Positions 11,363-21,855 of a stretch of DNA of 64,000 bases are shown one piece after another. The notes beneath the pieces are model-generated. The model saw only the letters and a list, made by a program, of their open reading frames with translations. It ran no database searches and was not told where the DNA came from. Position 1 is the first letter of the stretch, and each line of letters begins with the position of its first letter. Origin of the DNA: Sipunculus nudus (taxonomy: Eukaryota; Annelida; Sipuncula; Golfingiida; Sipunculidae); NCBI GenBank assembly GCA_026874595.1, contig CM049309.1:10317076-10381075 (forward strand), written 5' to 3'. The position numbers and the translations under genes were made by a program.

Positions 11363-13794
11363 TCACCAATACAATTTTCGTGTTTTGCCTGTATTTAAGG
11401 GGTTATTTCTTTGTTTCTAACTTTGACAAGAGAGGGATATTCTGACATGCCTCTTAATATCGCCCATGATTAATAGTTCATACGACACATTTATGAAATC
11501 TATTATCCTAGTTTTCTTTAAATAAGTAGTATACATCATTTTAATTTAGGATATACAATTATATATGGCGCAATAATAGGTTCCTTTAACTTATACGTTA
11601 AATGATTTCTGGGCAGCACGTCATACCGGGAAATGCACTGCAATGGCCATAAGATCTGTTGAATCGATTTCGTGGTTTACAGATGGTAATCTTAACATTT
11701 GGCTACGAGTTATGAATTAATGTGAACTCACTATACAATACGGTTCCAAGTCATTTCGTGTGCCGGGAACAAGTTGGTTGTCGTCCAGTAACCCCTTACC
11801 CGTGTAAGATTTGCTTGTAGTCATGCGGTCAGGAATTCATCAAACACAAGGGGTTTTTACTAAACTGCTTTATATATAAGCAAATTATATATAGAATTTG
11901 TGTAACGACTGGTCTGGTTTATTTTAAGTGACCTGTAGGCCATGAGGCGTTGTGGACTCTTAAAGGGGTCCAATCACCGATCTGACCTTTATAAACTAAA
12001 GGTATTCCCTTGGGGCTTTTTTAAAAAATGGGCAAGAAAACAGGCTGCTTGTTTGTTTATATCAACGTATTTATTATATGTAGGGGCCCACCAAAATCAT
12101 CCAAACAAATTTAACAGGGCATCTGGCAGCAAGTCAGATAAGACAGAGCTTTGCAAATAGCATTTTGCAACAAGTGACCTTTCTACCTTTACATATATGG
12201 AACCTACCACTTTAGGTTAAATGTTTTTCCTGTTTGTCAACATTGCTGTGATTACATACATGTTGTTTATTAACAAGTTCATACATCCTTCACGAAGGCC
12301 TCATAAGAACTTTTTGCAAGCAAAATTACCCTTAGATCATTAATATATACACAGAGGAAGTAAACCCAGAAATCACATAAATACTTTTTCAAAAGTTAGG
12401 TGAATGCGCACATTTAATGGCAAAATGGCGCTCATCAGTGTAGGTGATTTACTATAAGCATGTTCATGTAATACAGAAACAGACCTAAAATTAGATAAAT
12501 AATATGCTTTATTTCAATTTGAGCTTTAATATTTGTGTTTGATATTTGACTTCTTCGTATCTTATCGGTTTTGAAACACCGAAAGAGGGATTTATCTGTA
12601 TCATTTATTTTTACATTTTTTGAAGGCTTCTGCTCGATAGGCGCCATATGATGTAAATCATATAAACTAATCATTTATGCTTTTAGAAACTTTATGTCGG
12701 AGTGCTATGTCTTGTTAAAATTTAAGAATAAATGTTCATATGACTCATTATTACCCATAGTACTGGTCCTACATACAACATATCATCAAGTCAGCCGTTT
12801 TTGCAAACACTGAATTCAATCGACTATAAAATGTTTCTTTTGGTACTGGCGTGGGCTTATTTCCGGCTCATTATCGGTGAGCCTCAACGACTCCACGCAG
12901 GATTCTTCTTATAATTAATAGCCCGAGTGAATCAGATTCGACGCTGCATGGTAAATATCTGGAATTACATTCAATAGCAAATTATAATGGTCATATATGC
13001 GTGCGATACATTGTATACACTAATACATTAAGTGAGAAGGTTGTTTTTTGGTTTTAGGGTCAATAATATTGATGCCCCTTAATCTTACATATGTAAATAT
13101 AGTTCACATGACGTAAAATCCACATTCACCCACCTATAAATAAACGACGCTATTATGGTTGAAATGTCTCGAGATGGATGACTTTACGGCCGAGGGCCTC
13201 CAAGATGAATGTACCTGCAATTGGTGAATACAATAGACTTTGTCTGCATACACGGGAACGCGGCTAGTTACTCAGTTGATTTAACCAATGAATGCCAGCT
13301 AGCGTTTTGCAAAGGACATTTAATTTTTGAAAAAGAAATTTTTATTCTTATGTACTGAAAGCAATCTGAAATGTTTCAAAATTTATAAAATTCAGATGAG
13401 AAGAAAAGAAAACAAGCTTTATTTATTGAAAAAGCTCGCTACTACTTAAGTTGGTTACATTTACTCCGAATTCTCCTAATATTTGCAAAGTTCATTACAT
13501 TTTTCATATCCAAATGTATACAATTTGTGATAGAAAATACAACGATAGTTCCATGAAAACTAATCCATATTCCAATCTTTTCTAATTTATCCGAAAGAAA
13601 CAAAATTGAAACAGTTACTGGACAAAAAAACTAAAACATATTTAGTATTTTTAAAGAACAATTTGTTAATTTCCACCTGTTTTTGGCATTAATGATAGCG
13701 GGAAGGAAGGCGTGAGAGATAAGTGCGCATATTTATATCCAAATTTTCAAAGATTTTTAAATATATTTCGGAAATATATAGTAAAGAATATATA
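11107..13794. other. Spacer with (TA)n and a possible TTAA-element end
   Basis: Contains the microsatellite at 11,311-11,356. TTAAAGGGG at 11,960 is followed by TCCAATCACC, matching the right end of the element at 16,852-17,355; no partner end was found here. The stretch 12,830-13,320 is more balanced in composition but unrecognised. No gene seen. Confidence 0.4.
11311..11356. repeat. (AT)n microsatellite
   Basis: Uninterrupted alternating A and T of about 46 bases. Confidence 0.98.
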
Positions 13795-13878
13795 AAAAAT
13801 CCAGAAAAAAATTCTAGATGCACTTTTTGATGTTTAAAAAATCCAGAAAAAAATTCTAGATGCACTTTTTGATGTTAA
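13795..13878. repeat. Perfect two-copy 42-bp tandem duplication
   Basis: CCAGAAAAAAATTCTAGATG begins at 13,801 and again at 13,843, with identical continuation to GATGTT. Identity suggests recent slippage or replication error. Confidence 0.9.
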
Positions 13879-14162
13879 ATGAAACAAGCAACTTAGAGCA
13901 AAATCTCAATCCTCCAATCTACGTTGTCTGATTAAATCACTAAAATGACAAAATTAAATACTAGAAATTTGCTCTCGGAGAGAGCAGACCTCTGTCAAGG
14001 CAGCTCGTTACCCCAATATGGGATTGTCAGAAATGCAGTAATTTTCTTCAAAAAGTTCCTTGATCCAGATGATGATCCGGATCACCCCAAAAATAAATCA
14101 AACCAACAAACAGGCAAAACATATAGAAAGATAAAGGATGTCAAAAGGATAAAAAAACATAC

Positions 14163-14430
14163 TACGGTCACTGGAAGCCTCCCCCCGGCCTGAAACTGAG
14201 CGATAATAAGGGACCTTCTATGGAGGTTACTTCTCTTGTAAATGAGGTTAAGGTCAAAAATAAATATCAGGTGTGTGACCTTGGACTAGTATTATACCCA
14301 CGTTTAAAAAACCTAATTTCGGCCACCCATAAAAAACGGTTCTACCCAGTATGGATATGAAATGTAACTCATCAACCATTATAACCCTCCACGACCTGCG
14401 GAGGGAGGCTTAATAAACAGACAGACAAAC
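14163..14430 (+). mobile_element. Dispersed repeat R5 (copy 2) with weak TIRs
   Basis: Starts GGTCACTGGAAGCCTCCCCC. The far end, AACCCTCCACGACCTGCGGA followed by GGGAGGCTTAATAA, contains the inverse of AAGCCTCCC, suggesting a decayed inverted-repeat element. Shares its first half with 10,626-10,790. Non-coding. Confidence 0.6.
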
Positions 14431-15624
14431 AATAAAATGCCAAGAAGAATCAGAGGAAAAACAAATTCAAATAACAACAAACGGACTTGAGCACAATTTT
14501 AATTAATTTTATATTAAACTTCCACCAATATTCAGAGGAAGAATTTACATAAAACACATATCATTAACCACACGTGAAAGAATTCAAATCAGACGGTACA
14601 AGATGCTCAGATGATTCTAGACTTTTATTGACATATTAAATTTCATAACTAATGACAGATATGAGTTGACCGTACATAATGTGAGCTTTTTCGCAGTTTC
14701 TGCATTTGTGTAATTCTGGCGAAAAATCGCGAAAATAAAGATCTCTGATACCAGGCCTTGCTATTAAGATGGTTTTTTTTCAGGTGTTTAAGACTGATGT
14801 TTATTTCAAACAAATATTTTTAGGTCCAGCACGTTCATACCTGTAGAGAGGAGAGATACCGATCGATAAACCAGTGCTACTATTTCATCTCAGATGCGGA
14901 AAACCTTATTTTATACACTTTAATCACAAAAGAGCCTGTGTATTTATTACAAACTAGCCATAAAATCTTACAGAATCATGGACCTGGTGGCTGGAAATTT
15001 CATCAGCTTCATATTACACCGTTTCTTTTAAAAAGTGTACGTTTTAGGCTGTTTCATGTTTCATGCGTTATGAGGAAAACAAAACAGCATAGCCTTTTGG
15101 TTATTACATTAATGTCTGAAATACGTTTTTGACTACGTTATCTGATATAAATCGTATTTTGGCCAACACTGTTACAGTCAATATTTTACATGTCTCCAGT
15201 CAGTTATGTTATGTTGTACAATTACTAGTACGGTCACTTGGCTAATATCGTTCAATGTGCATTGTACAAATGTTCAACGACAATAAAAATGCCAACAAAA
15301 TGCATGAATTTAAGAAATCTGATAATCTGATTCCATAGCGCATTAACTCATTGATTTCAGTGTGTCTAAATGTATTTAGATCACGGTAAATTTTCTTACG
15401 TATTTTAATGAAGAGGACTCGAAATGGTTCCAGGAAATAAAGACTTCCGCCCTATTATTTTATCTGCTTCGTAGTAATTAGCTGGTGTTAATACAGTCAG
15501 AGATTAATATAGTGCTGAGCGTATACCCGTAATCTGATATCTTTACAGGTTAATGACCCGGACCACACGTATATACGAAGGATGTATCTTACAATATCAA
15601 TAAATACACCGCAACTTGATAAAG
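14431..15624. other. AT-rich spacer, nothing recognised
   Basis: No recognisable ORF, RNA gene or tandem repeat. Confidence 0.5.
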
Positions 15625-15655
15625 ACATCATTGCCTCCGCCAGGAAGGTATGCGT

Positions 15656-15694
<39 letters not shown>

Positions 15695-15739
15695 TCTGTC
15701 TGTCTGTGTGTGTCTGTGTGTCTGTGTGTGTGTCTGTCT

Positions 15740-15814
<75 letters not shown>

Positions 15815-16085
15815 TCTGTCTGTCTGTGTGTGTGTGTGTCTGTGTGTGTGTGTCTGTGTGTCTGTGTGTGTGTGTGTTGGGTCACTACATAACTCACCAA
15901 ATCATGAACAGGAATTTAGGAACTTTCAGCGCATTTCGGGAATGGGCGGATGAAGAATCGATAAGATTTTTGTGTGGATCCGGCACATCATCTGGATTCA
16001 GGAATGTCATCAAGTAATATTCACAAATGTAAAGTCACTTATGCACGAATGAACCTATAGGAATTTGGTCCGAATGGTAGAGGCT
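15625..16085 (+). mobile_element. Dispersed repeat R1 (copy 3) interrupted by a large microsatellite
   Basis: Begins ATTGCCTCCGCCAGGAAGGT, then ATGCGTTCGTG, a TG/TC expansion (15,659-15,878), then CATAACTCACC, TTTCAGCGCATTTCGGGAAT, GAAGAATCGATAAGATTTTT, GTGTGGATCCGGCACATCAT, GGAATGTCATCAAGTAATAT and ACTTATGCACGAATGAACC. This is the only nearly complete copy in this orientation. ORFs across the microsatellite (all six frames) are simple-sequence artefacts. Confidence 0.8.
15659..15878. repeat. Compound (TG)n(TCTG)n(TC)n microsatellite
   Basis: About 220 bases of TG, TCTG and TC runs, with the pure TC core at about 15,743-15,796. Sits inside R1 where other copies have short CA-rich runs. Confidence 0.98.
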
Positions 16086-16292
16086 TGCATTCATTTTTCG
16101 AGTATAATCATACTTTTATCTTATAATATTATTATTATTATATTATAATTTTATTTTAATTATTTGATTGAAGCATAGAGATTAAAAGGTACCTAATTTA
16201 TACATTCGATTGCTATTGTCTACTCCTTTTGAATCCTAAATCTATGTTTGACACCCATACTTTCTAACTTAATCTTCAACACCCTTCTGCGT

Positions 16293-16302
16293 TTTATATA
16301 TA

Positions 16303-16342
<40 letters not shown>

Positions 16343-16672
16343 TATATATATATATATAAAATTGCGTTCATGAAACCCAGTAACTAATAAAGTTAGATAA
16401 TCTTTTATATTATTGTAGAATGGGCAGTACCCTAATTTATACATTAAATGCATAAGATGTTTGGTATAAGACAAAGGAACATGACGATTGACATACTCGA
16501 TACACAGAATTAATGCCAGGTCCAAACCACAGATTGATTCTTTTCTATAATTTACTATATATATATATAATTCTCTGATTAGCAGGGGGATAATTGCATT
16601 GACCATCCCGCTTGCTATAATGTAGGGGGGGGGGTATATACCCTTTCCCCCCTGTATTGACGCTCCTGCTGT
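16293..16672 (+). mobile_element. Dispersed repeat R2 (copy 2) with (TA)n tracts
   Basis: TA tracts at about 16,293-16,358 and 16,556-16,570 precede ATTCTCTGATTAGC, a G-run, TTGCATTGACCATCCCGCTT, GTATATACCCTTTCCCCC and the end TATTGACGCTCCTGCT. The last 115 bases match R2 well; the region between the two TA tracts is less clear. The ORF 16304-16606 (minus) is an artefact of the TA runs. Confidence 0.65.
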
Positions 16673-16851
16673 CGTTTATTTACACCTATTATTTTAAAAC
16701 CTAAATATTAAATAAAGCAATTTAAGGTCATAGTAAATATATTTAAGATTTCAAAACATATTTTAAGGGTAAGTGAATATGTCTAATACATGATGGTTTG
16801 GCAGATTGAGTATATAACTGAGCAATGTGTAGAGGTTCGTTATTATAGATT

Positions 16852-17355
16852 CTGAAAGGGACATAATCAGGAGTAATATTTTGCCTACTCTTCAACACTA
16901 ATAGTTCAGTTTTGCTTTATACAAAAGTTTACCAGCAAAAACATCCTAGCACACAGGCTCAGTACCTCGCATACGGCGCTTAAGCACCTTGTTATGGCTC
17001 CGTGTGTTGATAAACACAGTCCATGTGTATTTGTTTACCAAAATAATCCCGCGGGACCGGAGGTCCGATTTTGAGCCACAACACGTGATGTTTCAGCCAG
17101 CGGGAACATGTATTTCATTTTTTGGCCAAGAAGTCAGAAAATCTTCAGAATGACACGTGTTGCCTGCGATGCATACGCTGTGTTTATGTTTACACCTGCA
17201 TGTGATCGCGCCGGTGCACTTTTTTTAAAACTCGTTTACCGGAGTAAGCAAACGGTTTCAGGGCAATAGTTTGGCAGGTACCAATTACTTTTAAAGGGAA
17301 GAGGCTATTTTTTTGTGTTAGTTCAACATGCTTATAGGTGATTGGGCCCCTTTAA
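16852..17355. mobile_element. TTAA-type element with imperfect TIRs
   Basis: Left end CTGAAAGGGACATAATCAGG and right end (inverted) TTAAAGGGGCCCAATCACC align as imperfect inverted repeats about 504 bp apart. The same TTAAAGGGG-CCAATCACC word occurs at 11,960. The interior has two related TGTTTATGTTTAC-like words in the right and left halves. Non-coding. TTAA next to the end suggests a piggyBac-like MITE, but the left TTAA has decayed. Confidence 0.5.
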
Positions 17356-18002
17356 GTTTGTAGATTTTATTCTTTCACTAAAACAGTGCTTCCTTACTGG
17401 AAAAATTACATCAAATTAATATGAGGTCCAATTTTTAAATAAGAAAATTTTATTTATTAAAAAAAATATACTATATATCAAACATCCAAGGACACTGTTT
17501 GGATCAGATTCTGTAGATCATTTACATTTATCTTTTTAGTCTAATTGTAAAGCAGTATCATAAATAAGAAAACGTAATTTTAAACATTTAAGTTAAACAC
17601 TTGGTTGTGCATTTTTATTTTTTATTTTTTGCCAAAAACAACTTATACATGTTTATTTTATTTTGGAAATTCATCATACTTAAGAAAAACAAATGTCAGC
17701 AAATTTAAAAGTGTTTAAAAGTTTCCTGATTGATAATAAAAAATAATGAATAAAGACAGGAAGAAGCCTATTTATTGAACTACATATACACAGCCCTTGG
17801 AGCCTATGTAGCAGCCCGTGTTACCTATGCCTACAGAACCAAAACAATATTATACATGCACACATCCTTGAGACTACACATAATTTAAAAATGCAAGATT
17901 GACAAATAAGTATAAAAAGAAAATATTACAGATTTTAATATATTCAAGCAAAACACTAAAGAAATGTCAATAAACAAATGTACTTTTTGACTGTTCTGTT
18001 CT
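17356..18002. other. AT-rich spacer
   Basis: Long A- and T-rich runs; nothing coding recognised. May include flanking parts of the R4 repeat. Confidence 0.45.
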
Positions 18003-18272
18003 TTTGGTCTGCATCGGGAGCTAAATGTAATTAAACCTTAAAGTAAAAAGCATGTGTAAACTAAAATAACAATCCTAATGGTAATCTCATGGTATGAATC
18101 TTTGAAAATTCTTTATATGAAGATATTTGTTGGACTCGGACTTGGACTCGGGTTCCAGATGACTTGGACTCGAAGAAGCTGGACATGGATGGACTCGAAC
18201 CTCAAGGACTCGGCCTTGGACTTGTATTTGGACTCGGATGGGGTGGACTCGACTACATCAATGTTGCCAGCC
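18003..18272 (+). repeat. Dispersed repeat R4 with GGACTC/TTGGAC short-period core (copy 1)
   Basis: GGAGCTAAATGTAATTAAA and TGTGTAAAC words, then CTTTATATGAAGATATTTGT, then a degenerate six-base period (GGACTC, TTGGAC) to about 18,250, ending GGGTGGACTCGACTACATCA. The same words in the same order, inverted, occur at 62,912-63,178. The internal hexamer repeat is about 130 bases. Open frames through it (18078-18284 and others) reflect the hexamer period. Confidence 0.8.
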
Positions 18273-18971
18273 AACAAGAAATAATAGGAGCAAGGCAACG
18301 TGCGGTTCACTGTGTCGCAAACAGATAACACCCAGGAAGCGGGACAGCAACTGGTCACACATGGTATTCAATGTATCACAAACGAAGCACCTCCGCCTTT
18401 TTTCACCATACAAGACTCTGGCCTAGTGCGATACAATAGCCACAGAACATTGCTGTTGCAGCTTTTGCGTGGGCCAAACTAGTTGCCATTGTTGAATTCA
18501 GTTCCTCCACAGAAATCAGTGATTTACGTCGGTGGAGAAAAAAGTGGATCGTGGCACAAATCAGATCCGAAGATCTTCTGTAAACAAGCATGAACGGACA
18601 ACTCTCAACGGTGCCAACGGAAAATAACAAATTGACAAGCCTTGTGAACTTAACTTGACGCTATCAGGTCGCGTATTGCAGATATCCATACCTTCAATAT
18701 CTAATCTATATTTCATTTTAGAGTTACTTGGGCGAGCCAGCTTTACAACCTCGAACAACTAACGTCACAGAATCTCCCTATAATAAATGAAATGGCCTAA
18801 GTCTGAGTCTCTTTTATTTCAGAGTGTGGTAATATACCCTTTCGAGGAACTAGGTCACCGTGTGTCTGGTTCGAATTAACATATTTGTCTCTTCAATGTC
18901 TTTCATGCAAACCTGAATGCAAGAATGGAGTGCATGGTTACTACCAAAACCATTTCCCGCTGACAGCTCCC
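18273..18971. other. Spacer with overlapping short ORFs, no gene
   Basis: Several short frames on both strands overlap between 18,300 and 18,760. None is recognisable. Confidence 0.4.
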
Positions 18972-19193
18972 AGAAGCGGATCCAAGGGGAGGGTCCAGGG
19001 GGTCCGGACCCCCCCCCCCCCTCCCCCCTTTTTCAAGCCGAATCAGCCTTTTTTTTTAAGGGTTTCAGACCATTTCTTGCGGGATGGATCCCCCACCCTT
19101 TTCCCTGACCCGGAGACCTTTTTAGGTTTGTCATTAGTCCTCCTGTGTTGGACCCCTCCTTTTTCTAAATCATGGATCCGCCCTTGGCTCCCC
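18972..19193. mobile_element. GGATCC-ended MITE with poly-C tract (R3, copy 1)
   Basis: Left end AGAAGCGGATCCAAGG and right end CATGGATCCGCCCTT form inverted ends (core GCGGATCCA). A poly-C run follows the left end (about 19,009-19,027). Internal words CAGACCATTT, CCACCCTTTTCC, GTCATTAGTCCTCCTG and CCCCTCCTTTTTC recur at 42,698-42,885. Non-coding. The ORFs 18885-19202 and 18917-19108 are proline/phenylalanine-rich artefacts. Confidence 0.75.
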
Positions 19194-20132
19194 AGGTATT
19201 AACATTTACTACTAAATGCTAAATAATTCACCACTCTACGTATTATGTTGTTACTTTACATGTTTCCACTTGCCGTCCAGAATTTATTTTTAATGGAATA
19301 GTGTGAAAGACTTCATAAACAGAGCTTGTTTTGTTAATTGTGGAATGTACTTAAATTGTGTAAAAATTAAATTTCACTCTTCCAAAACCGTATTAGTTTT
19401 CCAGTCAGCAGTCAAATACAGAGATATTGTTTTGTGAAACGGGTAAGTGAGTGTGTGTGTGTGTGCGTGTGAGTGTGTGTGAGAGTGTGAGAGAGAGAGA
19501 GATAGAATGTGTGTGTGTGTGTAGTGGGGTTGGGTGAGAGAGGATATTCTGACATGTTGTATTTAAATATCTTAAATAATTTGACTTTTGTATTTTGGCA
19601 ACTAGATCCTTGCTAGGTCTAGTTAAAACAACATGTCATTCGAAGGATCGAAATCCATGAGCAATCACAAAGATAAAGGACTTGAATAAAAGCAATGGAA
19701 TATTAACACCATTGTAAAAGGTTTCACTCCTTTCATAGGGTTTCCGCTAATGAAACGACGTTATGCTGCAGTGTGTAACACCAGAGAACGCGTCTAACAT
19801 AATTGTGTCCTTTATTTAGGTCCTTTATTCGACCTTTTTCCCTGGTCTGGTACTCTCAGCGTGGCATTTGGGAATAAATGATTGATATATCAAACATGAC
19901 ATCTAAATCAATAGACCCAACTATAATGTTAGCTCAGTGTCCATGAGAAACATAATGTAAAGCTGCGTTTGCCGGGCGCGCGGTATGTGGAATATATGAA
20001 ATCACGCGGGGCATTTACTTTGCAGACGGTATGACACTGCGATATGGGACCCATGAAGTTGAAACCAGTTAGATCCGCTGCTTCCGTAGTCCTTGGGCTG
20101 GAGGGACCCACCTTGCCTCCCCCTCACCAATT
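19194..20132. other. Spacer with a (GT)n/(GA)n microsatellite
   Basis: Interrupted GT and GA repeat at about 19,448-19,525. Otherwise nothing recognised. Confidence 0.5.
19448..19525. repeat. Interrupted (GT)n(GA)n microsatellite
   Basis: GTGTGT runs broken by GC and GA steps, a GAGAGA run, then GTGTGT again. Confidence 0.9.
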
Positions 20133-20561
20133 AGCCAAACCTATTTTTTATTGCTACATGACTATACTTTGATTTGAAGGATGTTAACGTTGAATAGACT
20201 GGGACTCGGTAATGGTTCTGGGCTGTTTTTTGTACCATAACATCTGAAGATTTCGTCACCCATTTTAAGGGTAGGGAAAAATAAAAGGACCATAACTCGT
20301 CAACTGTTTAACCTAGAATAACAGATTACCCATCAAATTGTTGTATTTACCAAACCCATAAAGATGATATTTAAAAATACGTAAATATGGTCAGTATTGA
20401 GGTCAGCGGGAGTTAAAAGGTCATAAGATTTCTCCCCTGTTAGAAATGTAGAAGCTAAACTAACGAGTAATTAACCACTACTGAGTCCCAGTTTATTCAA
20501 TGTTAAAATCCTTAAAATCAAAGTATAAACATAAATGATAATAAGAAAATTAGGTTTGGCT
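20133..20561. mobile_element. Foldback-type element with long inverted arms
   Basis: The left arm reads AGCCAAACCTA, TACTTTGATTTGAAGGAT, GTTAACGTTGAATAGACT, GGGACTCGGTAATGGTT. The right arm, inverted, reads AGCCAAACCTA, TACTTTGATTTTAAGGAT, TTTAACATTGAATAAACT, GGGACTCAGTAGTGGTT. Arms of about 80 bp enclose about 260 bp of AT-rich, non-coding DNA. This is a MITE or foldback element. I could not make out a target duplication. Arms differ by scattered substitutions and one gap, so the insertion is not recent. Confidence 0.85.
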
Positions 20562-20589
20562 CATTTGGGACTATAAATGACACATATGC

Positions 20590-20800
20590 TAAGCACAGCC
20601 CACGTGCACTTTACCGCGGACGGGATGAGGTACCAATTCTCTACTGAGAATTCCATTTTACCGCGTGTCTCAAACCGCATTCCGCAAACCGCATACCGTA
20701 TACTGCGTTAAAATATGATAAAATAAGCTGGAGCGAAAAAGACTCATTTTTTTCGCGTAAAGCATACCGCTTACCGCATATGCGATGAAATTACGGCATC
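20590..20800. repeat. CCGCAT-rich degenerate short repeat
   Basis: ACCGCATTCCGCAAACCGCA and TACCGCTTACCGCATATGCG are degenerate 7-base repeats within about 200 bases of unusual composition. Unrecognised; may belong to an element whose ends I cannot define. Confidence 0.4.
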
Positions 20801-21034
20801 TTCTGTTACCAAATGACTAATATGCAAATCTCAGCTATTGGTGGTGCCATCTATGTTGACGTACTTTTGTGCAGAGTTATATTTACTATTCCCCGTCGTT
20901 TCATCCACTGGATATAGGTTTAACAAAGGTGAGGTTATTTTTTTATTGACAACTGTTAGGCCAAAATGGTAGTGAGAAATCTACAGCCTATGCTTCAAGG
21001 TGCCATTTTAGCAGCGTCCAATAAATATTTGGAT

Positions 21035-21130
21035 CTAGAACATTACCCGGATTCAAGGTCGTCATCAAGGAATATTCACAAATTTATGGTCACTTATGCG
21101 AATGGAACTGGAAAAATTGGCCGAATCAGT
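21035..21130 (+). mobile_element. Dispersed repeat R1 fragment (copy 4)
   Basis: ACCCGGATTCAAGGTCGTCA, TCAAGGAATATTCACAAAT and GTCACTTATGCGAATG match the last third of R1 in the orientation of the 15.6-kb copy. Confidence 0.65.
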
Positions 21131-21574
21131 TTCATATGACATTTTAAGGTGGAACATGAATTATAAAAAAAATGAACCATATAAGGATCAGAATGGGGAC
21201 CTCTAATTCATTTTGATGAATTAACATAACGCTATATGAGGAAAATCGTGGCAGTACCCTTTAAAAGTCATAATTTGACAATGGACACTCAAGGGATTAT
21301 AGACCAGCCTTTTTTTCTTCCTGCATGGGCACTTCGATTACACTTAGTCTTACCATGACGTATTTTTTGTGATGTTCCGTTTTTTCTTTGTTTTAAAGAC
21401 TGTTTCCATATCTATATTATAGCATATTCATCAAGTGTAAACCTGTTGATTGACAACCTGAATTTCTGTTTTATGTCTAACGACATAAAATGATTTCAAG
21501 ATGTCATATCATTAAATATACTGTATTAAGATTTTGAAATAAGGCTGATTATCACTCTACCTAGAACAAACAGA

Positions 21575-21598
21575 GTTATATATATATAAATATGTATA

Positions 21599-21639
<41 letters not shown>

Positions 21640-21648
21640 GTATATATA
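21575..21648. repeat. (TA)n microsatellite, left of a TA-targeting MITE
   Basis: TA repeats with a few TG and AA interruptions, running up to the TA dinucleotide that flanks the MITE. Confidence 0.95.
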
Positions 21649-21806
21649 CAGTGGAACCCCGCCTTACGACCACCGCACAATTACGACCACCTTTCTTGGT
21701 CCCAAATATCCGATCCATGTTACTTAGAGTTTGACAAATACGACCACCCCCAAAGTAGGAATACTTTGGTCAGTCCCCACAGTTGTCGTAATTGTAGGGT
21801 TTCACT
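21649..21806. mobile_element. MITE of the CAGTAAACCCTCG family (copy 2), inside a TA tract
   Basis: Starts CAGTGGAACCCCGCCTTACG and ends GTAGGGTTTCACT, near-inverse ends, with TA on both sides. Internal ACGACCACC words repeat as in copies at 2,826 and 48,888. About 158 bp, non-coding. Confidence 0.8.
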
Positions 21807-21809
21807 ATA

Positions 21810-21852
<43 letters not shown>
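21807..21852. repeat. (TA)n microsatellite, right of the MITE
   Basis: Continuation of the TA tract on the other side of the element. Confidence 0.95.

Positions 21853-21855
<3 letters not shown>

Noticed and set aside
15582-16017. Long overlapping ORFs of 80-133 codons in four frames
   Set aside because: They translate the TG/TC microsatellite (CVCV, SLSL, THTH runs). Simple repeats lack stops in several frames.
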